A DNA stretch of 64,000 nucleotides from Pseudomonas sp. KUIN-1 (GTDB taxonomy: Bacteria; Pseudomonadota; Gammaproteobacteria; Pseudomonadales; Pseudomonadaceae): the NCBI RefSeq assembly GCF_009176725.1, contig NZ_AP020337.1, positions 1,364,001 to 1,428,000 of the forward strand, in the 5' to 3' direction. Positions 44,892-56,144 of the stretch are shown piece by piece. The first letter of the stretch is position 1, and every line of letters starts with the position of its first letter. The notes beneath the pieces were generated by a model that made no database searches, was not told where the DNA came from, and worked only from the letters and a program-made list of their open reading frames with translations. The position numbers and the translations under genes are program-made.

Positions 44892-45485
44892 ATAGCGAGC
44901 TTTGCCTACGGTGCATCGGCTCAGGAAAAAGGACGCGCTGGCGATGAAAATATTCATCTGGCTGCGCAGAGCGGGGAAGATCATGTCTGGGCTGAAACGG
45001 ATGATTCCAGCGCTGGCTCTTCGCCTATTGTCATGGACCCCTGGTCAAACGGTCCTGCCGTTTTTGCAGAGGACAGTCGGTTTGCTAAAGATAGGCGCGC
45101 GGTAGAGCGAACGGATTCGTTCACGCTTTCAACCGCTGCCAAAGCAGGCAAGATTACACGAGAGACAGCCGAGAAGGCGCTGACCCAAGCGACCAGCCGT
45201 TTGCAGCAACGTCTTGCTGATCAGCAGGCGCAAGTCTCGCCGGTTGAAGGTGGTCGCTATCGGCAAGAAAACTCGGTGCTTGATGATGCGTTCGCCCGAC
45301 GAGTCAGTGACATGTTGAACAATGCCGATCCACGGCGTGCATTGCAGGTGGAAATCGAGGCGTCCGGAGTTGCAATGTCGCTGGGTGCCCAAGGCGTCAA
45401 GACGGTCGTCCGACAGGCGCTAAAAGTGGTCAGGCAAGCCAGAGGCGTCGCATCTGCTAAAGGTATGTCTCCGCGAGCAACCTGA
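44892..45485 (+). pseudogene. hopX: Type III effector HopX, 3' fragment
   Basis: 197 residues that continue HopX exactly where the 5' fragment stops: IASFAYGASAQEKGR, then DHVWAET with the catalytic His, SSPIVMDPWSNG with the catalytic Asp, and the family C-terminus (QGVKTVVRQALKVVRQAR). Beyond the insertion there is no frameshift or stop, so the disruption is recent or lightly eroded. A possible start upstream within the insertion (44862) would make a protein without the nucleophile Cys. Confidence 0.9.
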
Positions 45486-45623
45486 AAACCGGTTGAGTAT
45501 GCGTGGTATTCAGGGCATACGGAAAGTACGCGCGGCAGGACGCGACAGCATTTTTCATGACTTCGTAATTGTTTAATGGTATCCGCGCCACAAACCCCAC
45601 CTGGCAAAAAATGAGGATGTGGT

Positions 45624-47167
45624 TTAACGAGGCATCTCTGGCGAGCAGTTCCACGGCAATAGGGCTTCGTAGTCTTCTACCGACGAGGCATGTGGCAAAC
45701 GCTCAAGTACGTGGCGCAGCCACGTATAAGGCTCTTGGCCGTTGAGTTTGGCGGTCTCGACCAAGCTATAGATCTGGGCGCTGGCTGTGGCGCCTTTGGG
45801 CGTATCGCTGAACAGCCATGCTTTTCTTCCTATGGCAAACGGCCTGATTGCTCTTTCGGCAGCGTTGTTATCGATGGGTAAAAAACCAGCTTCGATATAA
45901 CGCTCCAGCCGGGTCCAGTTGTTGGCCAGATAACTCACCGCTTTACCCAAGGCACTTTGCGACGTGACCTGCGGCTGCGTTTTTTCCATCCATGCTTTCA
46001 GCTTCGTCAGCTCAGGCAGGCTTTTTTCCTGACGACCGATGTAACGCTGCTCATCGCTGACATCCTTGAGTTCACGCTCGATGCCGTACAGTTTGTTAAT
46101 GCATGCCAGTGCAGCATCGGCGCGGCCCGTCTTGCCTTGGGGCTGCACTTTCCTTGCCTCCACGAACTTGCGTCGTACATGGGCCATGCACGCCAGACGT
46201 TCTACACCCGGTTGCAACGCCAAAGCGTTATAGCCTGCGTAATCGTCGGTCATCACGTAGCCACGATAACTTTCCAGCAGGCGCAGCGGCACTTCCTGCG
46301 CACGGCTGGTGGTGTAGTCGAACAGGACGACTTTTCGGTCTGGTGGTCCGCTGGCCTGTACCCACATCCAGGATTGGCTGGTTGGGTCACGATCCGGCTC
46401 TTTTAGTACCTGGACTCGGGTTTCATCGCAGTGGATAAACGGGCTTTCGAATAATCGATCACGCATCAAATTCAAAAGTGGCTGGAAGTGCTCGCTGCAC
46501 TGGATTACCCAGCGTGCCAAGGTTTGGCGCGGTATTTCGATACCATGTCGACTTAGTACCGTTTCGAAACGATGCAGGGGCAAACCGTCGACATATTTGG
46601 TGGTCAGCAGCATGGCCAGTACGCTCGGACTGGCCATGCTCTTTTCGATCAACTGAGCCGGCTTGTCAGCCGTGACCGGTGCCGTTTCACAACCGCGGCA
46701 AACCGTAGACTTTGCGGATATGTTTGATCACGCGAATCTGCATCGGCACGATATCCAGCTGTTCACTGGTTTCTTCGCTGATGACATGCTTGCGGCAACC
46801 GCAGGCACAGGTCAGTTCGTGCTCGGGCAATTCGTGAATGACTTCGATGCGGGGAAGATCAGCCGACAGTGGCTTGCGTTTACCACGGCGTTTGACCGGT
46901 GCAACGACCTCTTCGTCGGCGTCGCCGACGGGAAGCATCGGCTCGCTTTCAGGTTCGTTGAATAGCGCGAGTTGCGGCGTGTTGGGTTCGACCGTCTGTT
47001 CGGACTTGCGACCAAAGATACGGTCACGCAACAGCTTGATCTGTTCTTTCAGATCAACGATGTGGGTGGCGTAAGCTTCTTTGGCGTCCTGGGCTTCAAG
47101 CAGCATCTGCTTAAGCAAAACAGGATCGTCAGGGAGGTCGTCGGGCATCAATTTCATGCCCTGGATT
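45624..47167 (-). pseudogene. tnpC: IS66 transposase TnpC, frameshifted
   Basis: Two adjoining frames make one transposase of about 510 residues. The N-terminal part has a Leu-rich region (KEQIKLLRDRIFGRKSEQ) and a zinc-binding segment (CACGCRKH). The C-terminal part (45624-46652) holds the DDE domain, with [24 protein letters not shown] and [19 protein letters not shown]. One extra T near 46700 ends the first frame after KVYGLPRL; removing it restores [15 protein letters not shown] place the start near 47163, where an ATG precedes KLMPDD. Inactive unless frameshifting occurs. Confidence 0.85.
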
Positions 47168-47174
47168 ATACCCG

Positions 47175-47534
47175 TCAGGCGACAAATCGTGGAGTCAAAA
47201 CCTTGTGAGGACGGTTGCGCCAAAGATCAAAACCGTCGAGCAACCAGTTCAGTTCCTGAACTGTCAGCACGATGGCTTCGTCTGTCTCATCGGGAGACGT
47301 TTTGAAACGCTCGGACTCCAGACGCTTGAGCCAAAGGCAGAAGCCGTTGCACTCCCAGTAAAGGATTTTCACCCGGTTACGAGGACGATTCAGAAAAACA
47401 AAAAGCACGGGGTCGAATACGGCAACTTTGATGTCCAGCTCAACCAGTGCGGCCAGCCCGTCGATTGATTTTCGAAAGTCCACAGGCGTGGGGTAGAGGT
47501 ACACTTTTTCGACTTTGGCGTCGGGTCGCATCAT
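47175..47534 (-). CDS. tnpB: IS66 accessory protein TnpB
   Basis: A 119-residue IS66 Orf2-like protein with the family landmarks LYPTPVDFRKSIDGL, VFLNRPRNRVKILYWE and GFCLWLKRLE. It is needed for IS66 transposition in an unknown way. The frame is open to 47582, but the ATG at 47534 (or the next codon) gives the usual N-terminus MMRPDAKV, with CAGGAG upstream. Intact. Confidence 0.88.
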   Translation of the reverse strand: MMRPDAKVEKVYLYPTPVDFRKSIDGLAALVELDIKVAVFDPVLFVFLNRPRNRVKILYWECNGFCLWLKRLESERFKTSPDETDEAIVLTVQELNWLLDGFDLWRNRPHKVLTPRFVA

Positions 47535-47699
47535 GAGGTGCTGGCTCCTGAAAAGAATCGGGAGCACAGCATCAAGCTTCAATGGCCGGTTTGGAATGTG
47601 GGGTTCATGAGGCGCTTACTGAGCAAGCCGAGCCTCGACTCGTTCCTCCTGCCTCTTGAGGTGACAACCTTTATTCTTCTCGAACACCTGTCCTCGGAC

Positions 47700-47729
47700 A
47701 AAACGCGCCAACCGTAAGGCGCGTTTTTT
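47700..47729. terminator. Terminator downstream of hopZ3
   Basis: 10-bp stem AAAACGCGCC/GGCGCGTTTT with an 8-nt loop and T runs on both strands, 13 nt after the hopZ3 stop. Confidence 0.85.
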
Positions 47730-47742
47730 CAGAGGACGTGAG

Positions 47743-48978
47743 TCAAGGCTTGGCCCGGACCCTGTTTGCGGCAAGGAAGTCACCTGCTCTCTTTATTTTC
47801 TGCATTCTGAAACCTTCAATAGAGGTAACGTGCTGACCGGCAGATCGTTGCGCCCGGTAGGCACGGTTTCTGTGTAATAGCGTTTCCATATGCAGACCGC
47901 CCTGGTCTTTAGTGACGGTGGTATCTTTTTCCGGGTGATTCTCCACTAAGCTTTTTGACTGAGCATGTTTCAAGAAGGTCGCCGGGATAGGCACCTGCTT
48001 TTCTCCATTGTGCAGACGGGCGGTATATTCTTCGTGATGTTTAAAAGCTTTCAGGGCGTTATTAAGCGCAAACATGGTGCAGTCAGTTTTCGAGTATTGA
48101 AGAAAATTTCCTACCATTTTGATTTTGACGTTGCCTAATGCTGAAAGTATTTCCCTTTCTGCAGCATCTATAATGTTCCCAGGGGCAGACTCAAAGCCGA
48201 CAATCGACGGTCGATGGCCGTATCTCAGTTGGATATCCAAGGCTATATGGTGGTCTGGCATCTTTTTGAATGGGGGGTAAACAACCCGCATACTCAGCGA
48301 TTGCTTGTTTTTTTGAATATCCCTGTTTTGCTCTTTTATCGCCTGGTAACAGTCTTTATGACTTTTGAATGTATGCAGATTCAAGCCGGGATTTCTTGTA
48401 TTTTCCGCTTTGGCGAACAGCGGCAGTAACTTGATATCTCCTTGCGTAATATTGGAGTTCGGACCTTCACCCTTTTTCACTTGGTTACAGACCATTACGG
48501 CATATTCATGCAGATCCTTATCACGCAAAGCTAACTGGGCCAGGTTAATCGGTTCCATCTTCTCCAGTAGGCGCTTAGGTATTGCTTCGGGCTTCTCAGG
48601 TATAGCATCTCCCCGTGATGCTTTCGGTGAGTTCAGCATCATAGTATGAAAATTTTCCAGCTCAGAATGGTTCCGCCCGCCGGCGAGGCGAAATTGTAAA
48701 AGGGCGGACGACGAAGGCATTGAACCTTCAGCCTGCGGAGTATCATTCGCGCCGGATGAGCTGGCCCCTGATTCATATCTTCCTGCCGCGCGCGCGTTTT
48801 GCGGTGATGTCGCTGTCTGGTTGGCGTTGTATCTGATATCCGTTGGCAGCGCATCCTGACGTCGCAGACGTCTGCCCTCGCCACGCTGTAGCGGTGGGTT
48901 AGTTACCGATGATGACGAAGCGCTTTCAGTGTTCTCTGCCTGAGTCCCCTGACGTCTGTTCGGACCTGAGATATTCAT
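47743..48978 (-). CDS. hopZ3: YopJ-family acetyltransferase effector HopZ3
   Basis: A 411-residue YopJ/C55-family effector. The triad is seen as His in PDHHIALDI, Glu in VGFESAPG and Cys in SKTDCTMFAL. It begins MNISGP, so the Gly2 myristoylation site of other HopZ forms is absent, as known for HopZ3. The first 150 residues are Ser/Gln/Arg-rich and should carry the secretion signal. The family member acetylates components of the RIN4 complex and can suppress recognition of other effectors. The ATG overlaps the stop of the chaperone gene (ATGA). The frame further upstream lies inside that gene. Intact, with an hrp box before the chaperone gene. Confidence 0.9.
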   Translation of the reverse strand: MNISGPNRRQGTQAENTESASSSSVTNPPLQRGEGRRLRRQDALPTDIRYNANQTATSPQNARAAGRYESGASSSGANDTPQAEGSMPSSSALLQFRLAGGRNHSELENFHTMMLNSPKASRGDAIPEKPEAIPKRLLEKMEPINLAQLALRDKDLHEYAVMVCNQVKKGEGPNSNITQGDIKLLPLFAKAENTRNPGLNLHTFKSHKDCYQAIKEQNRDIQKNKQSLSMRVVYPPFKKMPDHHIALDIQLRYGHRPSIVGFESAPGNIIDAAEREILSALGNVKIKMVGNFLQYSKTDCTMFALNNALKAFKHHEEYTARLHNGEKQVPIPATFLKHAQSKSLVENHPEKDTTVTKDQGGLHMETLLHRNRAYRAQRSAGQHVTSIEGFRMQKIKRAGDFLAANRVRAKP

Positions 48979-49442
48979 CGAATAGTCCCCGCCATGGTTA
49001 GCATTAAACCGGCTTTCGTCAGCCTGGTTGAGGAGGCGAGCGGAGCAGAATGGCCATGCAGTAACTTTGCCCGCCATATTTTCGCCACTTCGATCATCTG
49101 AACGCAGGCGCTGACAAAGTGATCCTCATCAATCCGTAACGGATCAAACCGCTGAAAAAGCAGCACTTCATTATTTTTTTCGTCCAGCCCGAAGGCCGCC
49201 CCATCGCTGGACCCATAATGAAAGAGGTTGGCGGCCAGAATATCGCTCAGAAGTGTGCTGCTGGCTGGAGTAGAAAGCGTGCCCACGCACAGATAAACAA
49301 ACAGCGTATTTTGCTGTTCAATCCGTTCCAGCGTCATGTCCAGTTCGTTGACCTTCAGACAGCACAGGTGATTCGCATCCAGAGAAAGCGGTCTACTTTC
49401 AAGCCTTATCGCCAACGCATTCAGCAAGTCTTGTATCGTCAT
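48975..49442 (-). CDS. Type III chaperone for HopZ3
   Basis: A 155-residue class I T3SS chaperone-like protein (MTIQDLLNALAIRLE, SDGAAFGLDEKNNEVLLFQ with the alternating pattern of these dimeric chaperones). It is coupled to hopZ3 by a 4-nt overlap, hence its likely client. The frame is open to 49475, but the ATG at 49442 gives the normal N-terminus. It is the first gene after an hrp box on the same strand. Confidence 0.85.
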   Translation of the reverse strand: MTIQDLLNALAIRLESRPLSLDANHLCCLKVNELDMTLERIEQQNTLFVYLCVGTLSTPASSTLLSDILAANLFHYGSSDGAAFGLDEKNNEVLLFQRFDPLRIDEDHFVSACVQMIEVAKIWRAKLLHGHSAPLASSTRLTKAGLMLTMAGTIR

Positions 49443-49553
49443 AATCGGAACTCTGCAGGTCAGGAAAATGTGCACCAGCCGCTATCGAGGCCAAACCTCG
49501 CCCTGTCATGGCCAGGTCCTGTCCGGCTGGCCCGGTGCTCTATTACTGATCGT

Positions 49554-49581
49554 TGAGTGGTTGAGGCCTTTAGTCAGTTCC
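49554..49581 (-). promoter_or_regulatory. hrp box of the chaperone-hopZ3 operon
   Basis: On the minus strand: GGAACT, 15-nt spacer, CCACTCA, 112 nt before the chaperone start. Confidence 0.88.
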
Positions 49582-49701
49582 CCAGGCATTGATCGACTCA
49601 ATGAAAGATCTTTTAGGGGGCGCCTTAGAAAAAGGATTTTAAAGTACGTTAAGCTGAACTGATTTTAGCTGTTGTAATGGCCGGAATCTTGGCGACGCCA
49701 G

Positions 49702-49836
49702 CTAGGGCATTCCTAACCGGTCCAGCCTAGCAAGCTCTTCAGTGAATCCGTAAACGGCGTTTTTCAGCGCCTTGAATCGCTCATTCGCTGCCAGAATCGC
49801 TGTTTTCGTACCAAATCGGCGGGGGTTGGCAACCAC
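49702..49836 (-). CDS. Short ORF or gene remnant
   Basis: A 44-residue frame from a GTG. The stretch FGTKTAILAANERFKALKNAVYGFTEELARLDRLG is protein-like (cited here in part: LAANERFKALKNAVYGF). I recognise no family. It lies 5 nt after the 68-residue frame upstream, so the two may be remains of one operon on the old mobile element. Confidence 0.3.
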   Translation of the reverse strand: MVANPRRFGTKTAILAANERFKALKNAVYGFTEELARLDRLGMP

Positions 49837-49841
49837 TTGGC

Positions 49842-50048
49842 CTAGTAGTCCGGGTCGAGAGTCGGCGGGCAGGCCCGCAGCGGCTCGATCGCGTCCTGAT
49901 GGCTCATGCCTCTGGCCAGTAGCGTGTCGATTTCCTTCCCGATCTGATCGCGGCAGGCTGCCTGGTAGAGCAGGGGCCGGCTGTGAGCGATCTGGTTTAG
50001 CGCTCGCTGAATCGGCTTGGGTAGCGTTTCAGGTTTGGTGATGCTCAT
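49842..50048 (-). CDS. Small hypothetical protein
   Basis: A 68-residue frame (MSITKPETLPKPIQ start). It is in frame with the integrase remnant upstream but starts at its own ATG after GGACTG, and its sequence is unlike an integrase. The helical pattern (IGKEIDTLLARGMS) suggests a small folded protein or fragment; no family is recognised. Confidence 0.4.
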   Translation of the reverse strand: MSITKPETLPKPIQRALNQIAHSRPLLYQAACRDQIGKEIDTLLARGMSHQDAIEPLRACPPTLDPDY

Positions 50049-50195
50049 GTTTGCAGTCCTCGCGGACCGGTAACGGAACCGCCAAAGCTTCGAGCCGCCA
50101 CGTGTGACCTCAAGGCAAAGGCCAGCGGTAGCCGTCAGACAGTAGAGTTTTTCGCGGGGCTTTGCGGTACGAGCGGCTGTGTCAGTGAGAGCCAA
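50048..50195 (-). pseudogene. P4-type integrase, N-terminal remnant
   Basis: About 48 residues with the arm-binding domain signature of P4-like tyrosine integrases (AARTAKPREKLYCLTATAGL, SKLWRFRYR). The sequence then changes to unrelated codons, and the catalytic domain is absent. It reads away from the 3' end of tRNA-Leu about 200 nt off, the normal place for an integrase that used this tRNA as its attachment site. Confidence 0.75.
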
Positions 50196-50327
50196 GACAA
50201 ACCCTCTGGGCTGGCGCTGGCGCTGGCGGGGGATTTTCCCGTCAGAGTGTGAGTGGAAATCTGGACCGAACTCGATCTACTCACAATAAACTGGGCTTAC
50301 AAGGGATTCGCTGGGAACGCTGGGCAC

Positions 50328-50353
50328 AAAAAAACCGGCTCGTGGGCCGGTTT
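50328..50353 (-). terminator. Terminator of tRNA-Leu
   Basis: 8-bp stem AAACCGGC/GCCGGTTT with a 6-nt loop, and seven T on the minus strand, 45 nt after the tRNA 3' end. Confidence 0.85.
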
Positions 50354-50397
50354 ATCTGGTGTTCCGGGTCTGGTTGGGACCTCTGGATACTGCTATG

Positions 50398-50482
50398 TGG
50401 TGCCCCGAGGGAGAATCGAACTCCCACTTCTTTCGAAAACGGATTTTGAATCCGCCGCGTCTACCAATTCCGCCATCAGGGC
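50398..50482 (-). tRNA. tRNA-Leu (CAA anticodon)
   Basis: 85 nt on the minus strand. The 5' end is GCCCTGA, the D-arm includes TTGGTAGACG, the anticodon loop TTCAAAA has CAA, a long variable arm is present as in tRNA-Leu, the T-arm has GTTCGATTC and the 3' CCA is encoded. The acceptor stem pairs with one G-U. It marks the classical right border of the P. syringae hrp island. Confidence 0.97.
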
Positions 50483-50599
50483 TCAATGGCGGCGAAGTAT
50501 AAGGATGAGTTTTCTGTTGGTCAACAGGGATTTACGCAGGTTTTTTACTAATGCCGTCAAACCGGATAAACTTCCCGGCCCTGCTAAACGAACCCGATC

Positions 50600-52794
<2,195 letters not shown>

Positions 52795-52847
52795 AACAGA
52801 ACGAGTTTTTCCTGCTTTTTATACTAATTATGTAACTGGAGCGACAA

Positions 52848-53183
52848 ATGAGCTTTTTCATCTCTCCCGCTTTTGCGGATGCTGCTGCACCGGCTGCCGG
52901 TCCTGCGGGCAGTGGTTTCGAGTGGATTTTCCTGGTCGGCTTTCTGGTCATCTTCTACCTGATGATCTGGCGTCCACAGGCCAAGCGTGCCAAAGAGCAG
53001 AAAAACCTGCTGGGTAACCTGCAGAAAGGCGACGAAGTTGTCACCAGTGGCGGTATCGCGGGCAAGATCAACAAAGTGACCGATGACTTTGTGGTCATCG
53101 AAGTGTCTGACACCGTTGAGCTGAAAATCCAGAAGGGCGCCATCGCGGCCACTCTGCCTAAAGGCACCCTGAAAGCGATCTGA
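52848..53183 (+). CDS. yajC: Preprotein translocase accessory subunit YajC
   Basis: A 111-residue protein with one transmembrane segment (about 24-44) and a small cytoplasmic domain (GDEVVTSGGIAGKI). It associates with SecDF at the inner membrane. GGAGCGACAA precedes its ATG. A hairpin lies between it and secD. Confidence 0.95.
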   Translation: MSFFISPAFADAAAPAAGPAGSGFEWIFLVGFLVIFYLMIWRPQAKRAKEQKNLLGNLQKGDEVVTSGGIAGKINKVTDDFVVIEVSDTVELKIQKGAIAATLPKGTLKAI

Positions 53184-53205
53184 GCAACAACTTTTTACCC
53201 ATCGA

Positions 53206-53232
53206 CGGGGCGCGCAAGGCGCCCCGCGTTTT
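53206..53232 (+). terminator. Hairpin between yajC and secD
   Basis: 8-bp GC-rich stem CGGGGCGC/GCGCCCCG, 5-nt loop, then CGTTTT. Probably an attenuator, since secD follows on the same strand within 20 nt. Confidence 0.65.
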
Positions 53233-53246
53233 AAGCGGGCGGCGTG

Positions 53247-55115
53247 ATGCTGAACAAATACCCTCTGTGGAAATACGTACTGATCCTGGCGGTGCTGGTG
53301 GTCGGTTTTATTTATTCCGCACCCAATCTCTACCCTGATGATTCTGCCATCCAGATCAGCGGCGCAAGCACTGCGCTGCAAGTCAATCAGGCGGACGTGG
53401 ATCGTGCAGCCAAGGCGCTTGCCGATGCCGGCATCTCGGTCAAGGCTTCTTCTCTGGCCGAGAATGGCAAGGGCGGTTTGTTGCGTCTGAGCAAGCAGGA
53501 AGACCAGTTGCCAGCCAAGGATGTCGTGCGCAAGGCGTTGGGTGACGACTATGTCGTTGCACTGAACCTGGCGCGTACCACGCCGACCTGGTTGCGTAAC
53601 CTGGGTGCAAGCCCGATGAAGCTCGGTCTCGACCTGTCCGGCGGTGTGCACTTCCTGCTGGAAGTCGACATGGACAAGGCGATCGATGCACGTCTGAAAG
53701 TCTACGAAGGCGAAGTCAAATCCCTGTTGCGCAAGGAAAAGGTGCGTTATCGCAGCCTGCCGCAGCTGGGCAATGTGATTCAGCTGGGCTTCACCGACGA
53801 TGCAGAGCGCGAGCAGGCGCGTGCACTGGTGCGCAAGACCTTTACCGATTTCGAAATCACGCCTGCCGAGCTGAACGGTATCCCTGTACTGCGCATGGCG
53901 CTGACGCCGGCCAAGCTGGCCGAGATTCGTGAATACTCGATCAAGCAGAACCTGACCACCGTCCGTAACCGGGTCAACGAGCTGGGCGTTGCCGAGCCGT
54001 TGGTTCAGCGCCAGGGTGCCAACCGCATCGTGGTCGAGTTGCCGGGTGTGCAGGATACGGCCGAAGCCAAGCGTATTCTGGGCAAGACCGCCAACCTCGA
54101 ATTCCGTCTGGGTGCAGGCCCGGATGATTCGAAAGGCACCACCGAGATGTTCGAATTCCGCGAAGGCGGTCGTCCGGCAGCGGCGGTGGAGCGTGGTCTG
54201 ATCATTACCGGTGATCAGGTGACTGACGCCAAGGCCAGCTTCGACGAGCATGGTCGTCCACAGGTGAACATCAACCTCGATGGTCATGGTGGCGAACTGA
54301 TGAGCCGTGCAACCCGCAGCAATGTGGGACGCAGCATGGCGGTGATCTTCATCGAACAGCGTCCGACCACCACCTACACCAAGCAGATGGTCGACGGTGT
54401 CGAGAAAGACGTGCCGGTGCAGACCTTCAAGGAAGACAAGAAAATCATCAGCCTGGCGACCATCCAGTCGCCACTGGGCAGTCAGTTCCGGATTACCGGT
54501 CTGAACGGTCAGGGTGAATCTTCCGAGCTGGCGCTGCTGTTGCGTGCCGGTGGTCTGGCGGCACCGATGTACTTCGCCGAAGAGCGCACCATTGGTCCTA
54601 GCCTGGGTGCCGACAACATCACCAAGGGTATCGACGCTTCCCTGTGGGGCATGCTGTTCGTCTCGATCTTCATCATGGCGATCTACCGTTTCTTCGGTCT
54701 GATCGCGACTGTCGCACTGGCCCTGAACATGGTCATGCTGCTGGCCTTGATGTCCTTGCTGGGGGCAACGCTGACCCTGCCGGGTATCGCCGGTATCGTG
54801 TTGACCATGGGTATGGCGGTGGACGCCAACGTGCTGATCTTCTCGCGGATTCGTGAGGAGATCGCCAACGGCATGACGGTCCAGCGTGCTATCAACGAAG
54901 GTTTCGATCGTGCCTACACGGCGATCCTCGACGCCAACCTGACGACGCTGCTGGTCGGCGGCATCCTCTTTGCAATGGGCACCGGCCCGGTCAAAGGGTT
55001 TGCGGTGACCATGTCGCTCGGGATCTTTACCTCGATGTTCACGGCCATCATGGTGACCCGCGCTATGGTCAACCTGATCTACGGCGGTCGTGACTTCAAG
55101 AAGTTGTGGATTTAA
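53247..55115 (+). CDS. secD: Protein translocase subunit SecD
   Basis: A 622-residue RND-type inner-membrane protein with one N-terminal transmembrane helix, a large periplasmic domain (about 35-450) and five C-terminal helices. Landmarks are LGLDLSGGVHFLLEVD and GMAVDANVLIFSRIREE. It uses the proton gradient to help proteins complete Sec export. The ATG at 53247 follows a GTG, which I reject. It is 9 nt from secF. Confidence 0.96.
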   Translation: MLNKYPLWKYVLILAVLVVGFIYSAPNLYPDDSAIQISGASTALQVNQADVDRAAKALADAGISVKASSLAENGKGGLLRLSKQEDQLPAKDVVRKALGDDYVVALNLARTTPTWLRNLGASPMKLGLDLSGGVHFLLEVDMDKAIDARLKVYEGEVKSLLRKEKVRYRSLPQLGNVIQLGFTDDAEREQARALVRKTFTDFEITPAELNGIPVLRMALTPAKLAEIREYSIKQNLTTVRNRVNELGVAEPLVQRQGANRIVVELPGVQDTAEAKRILGKTANLEFRLGAGPDDSKGTTEMFEFREGGRPAAAVERGLIITGDQVTDAKASFDEHGRPQVNINLDGHGGELMSRATRSNVGRSMAVIFIEQRPTTTYTKQMVDGVEKDVPVQTFKEDKKIISLATIQSPLGSQFRITGLNGQGESSELALLLRAGGLAAPMYFAEERTIGPSLGADNITKGIDASLWGMLFVSIFIMAIYRFFGLIATVALALNMVMLLALMSLLGATLTLPGIAGIVLTMGMAVDANVLIFSRIREEIANGMTVQRAINEGFDRAYTAILDANLTTLLVGGILFAMGTGPVKGFAVTMSLGIFTSMFTAIMVTRAMVNLIYGGRDFKKLWI

Positions 55116-55124
55116 GGGGCTGCC

Positions 55125-56036
55125 ATGTTACGTACCATCAACTTCATGGGCGTTCGCAATGTTGCGTTCGCCATCACGATGCTCCTTACCGCACTGGCGT
55201 TGTTCAGCTGGTTCCATAAAGGGCTCAACTTTGGTCTGGACTTCACCGGCGGTACGCTCATCGAGCTGACCTACGAACGTCCCGCCGACCTGGGCAAGGT
55301 CCGTCAGGAGCTGGTTTCGGCGGGCTATCACGAAGCCGTTGTACAGAGCTTCGGCGCCACCACTGACTTGCTGGTGCGCATGCCGGGTGAAGACCCGCAA
55401 CTGGGCACTCAGGTTGCCGAGGCGCTGCGCAAGGCCGGTGCCGATAACCCGGCAGTGGTCAAGCGTGTCGAATTCGTCGGCCCGCAGGTGGGTGAAGAGC
55501 TGCGCGATCAGGGCGGCCTCGGCATGCTGATGGCGCTGGGCGGTGTTCTGATCTACCTGGCATTCCGCTTCCAGTGGAAATTCGCCGTCGGGGCGATCAT
55601 CTCGCTGATCCACGACGTGGTGGTGACGATGGGTATCCTGTCGTTCTTCCAGATCACCTTCGACCTGACGGTGCTGGCGGCGGTGCTGGCGATCATCGGT
55701 TACTCGCTGAACGACACCATCGTGGTCTTCGACCGGGTACGCGAAAACTTCCGCCTGCTGCGCAAGGCTTCGCTGATCGAGAACATCAACATCTCCACCA
55801 CCCAGACACTGCTGCGCACCATTGCCACCTCGGTTTCGACCCTGCTGGCGATCGTGGCATTGTGGGCATTTGGCGGCGACAGCCTGGAAGGCTTCTCCAT
55901 CGCGTTGTTCATCGGTGTGCTGGCGGGTACCTACTCGTCCATCTACATCGCCAACGTGGTGCTGATCTGGCTGAACCTGACCACCGAGGACCTGATTCCT
56001 CCAGTGGTCGTCGAGAAGGCTGACGACCTGCCGTAG
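55125..56036 (+). CDS. secF: Protein translocase subunit SecF
   Basis: A 303-residue partner of SecD with six transmembrane helices. Landmarks are GLDFTGGTLIEL near the N-terminus and GYSLNDTIVVFDRVREN. It ends the yajC-secD-secF operon before a strong terminator. Confidence 0.96.
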   Translation: MLRTINFMGVRNVAFAITMLLTALALFSWFHKGLNFGLDFTGGTLIELTYERPADLGKVRQELVSAGYHEAVVQSFGATTDLLVRMPGEDPQLGTQVAEALRKAGADNPAVVKRVEFVGPQVGEELRDQGGLGMLMALGGVLIYLAFRFQWKFAVGAIISLIHDVVVTMGILSFFQITFDLTVLAAVLAIIGYSLNDTIVVFDRVRENFRLLRKASLIENINISTTQTLLRTIATSVSTLLAIVALWAFGGDSLEGFSIALFIGVLAGTYSSIYIANVVLIWLNLTTEDLIPPVVVEKADDLP

Positions 56037-56050
56037 ATCCGGCCATCATA

Positions 56051-56083
56051 AAAAAGGCGCGAGTGCTGAACTCGCGCCTTTTT
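56051..56083. terminator. Terminator of secF
   Basis: 14-bp stem AAAAAGGCGCGAGT/ACTCGCGCCTTTTT with a 5-nt loop, 14 nt after the stop. Confidence 0.93.
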
Positions 56084-56144
56084 TTATGCTCCAAGGCTAG
56101 GCATTGCGCAGCCATGCTGCGTTTCGATTGGTCAGGAGGTTCAA

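Larger units (their letters stand above)
45579..47619 (-). mobile_element. IS66-family insertion sequence
   Basis: About 2.04 kb with tnpB and a frameshifted tnpC. The right end reads GTAAGCGCCTCATGAACCCC on the minus strand; the left end GTATCCGCGCCACAAACCCC on the plus strand is a similar, imperfect inverted repeat. No 8-bp target duplication is seen (flanks GTTTAATG and TGAGCAAG), so it is old or rearranged. No tnpA is present. Confidence 0.8.

Noticed and set aside
45571..47627. 8-bp target duplication around the IS66 element
   Set aside because: The flanks GTTTAATG and TGAGCAAG do not match.
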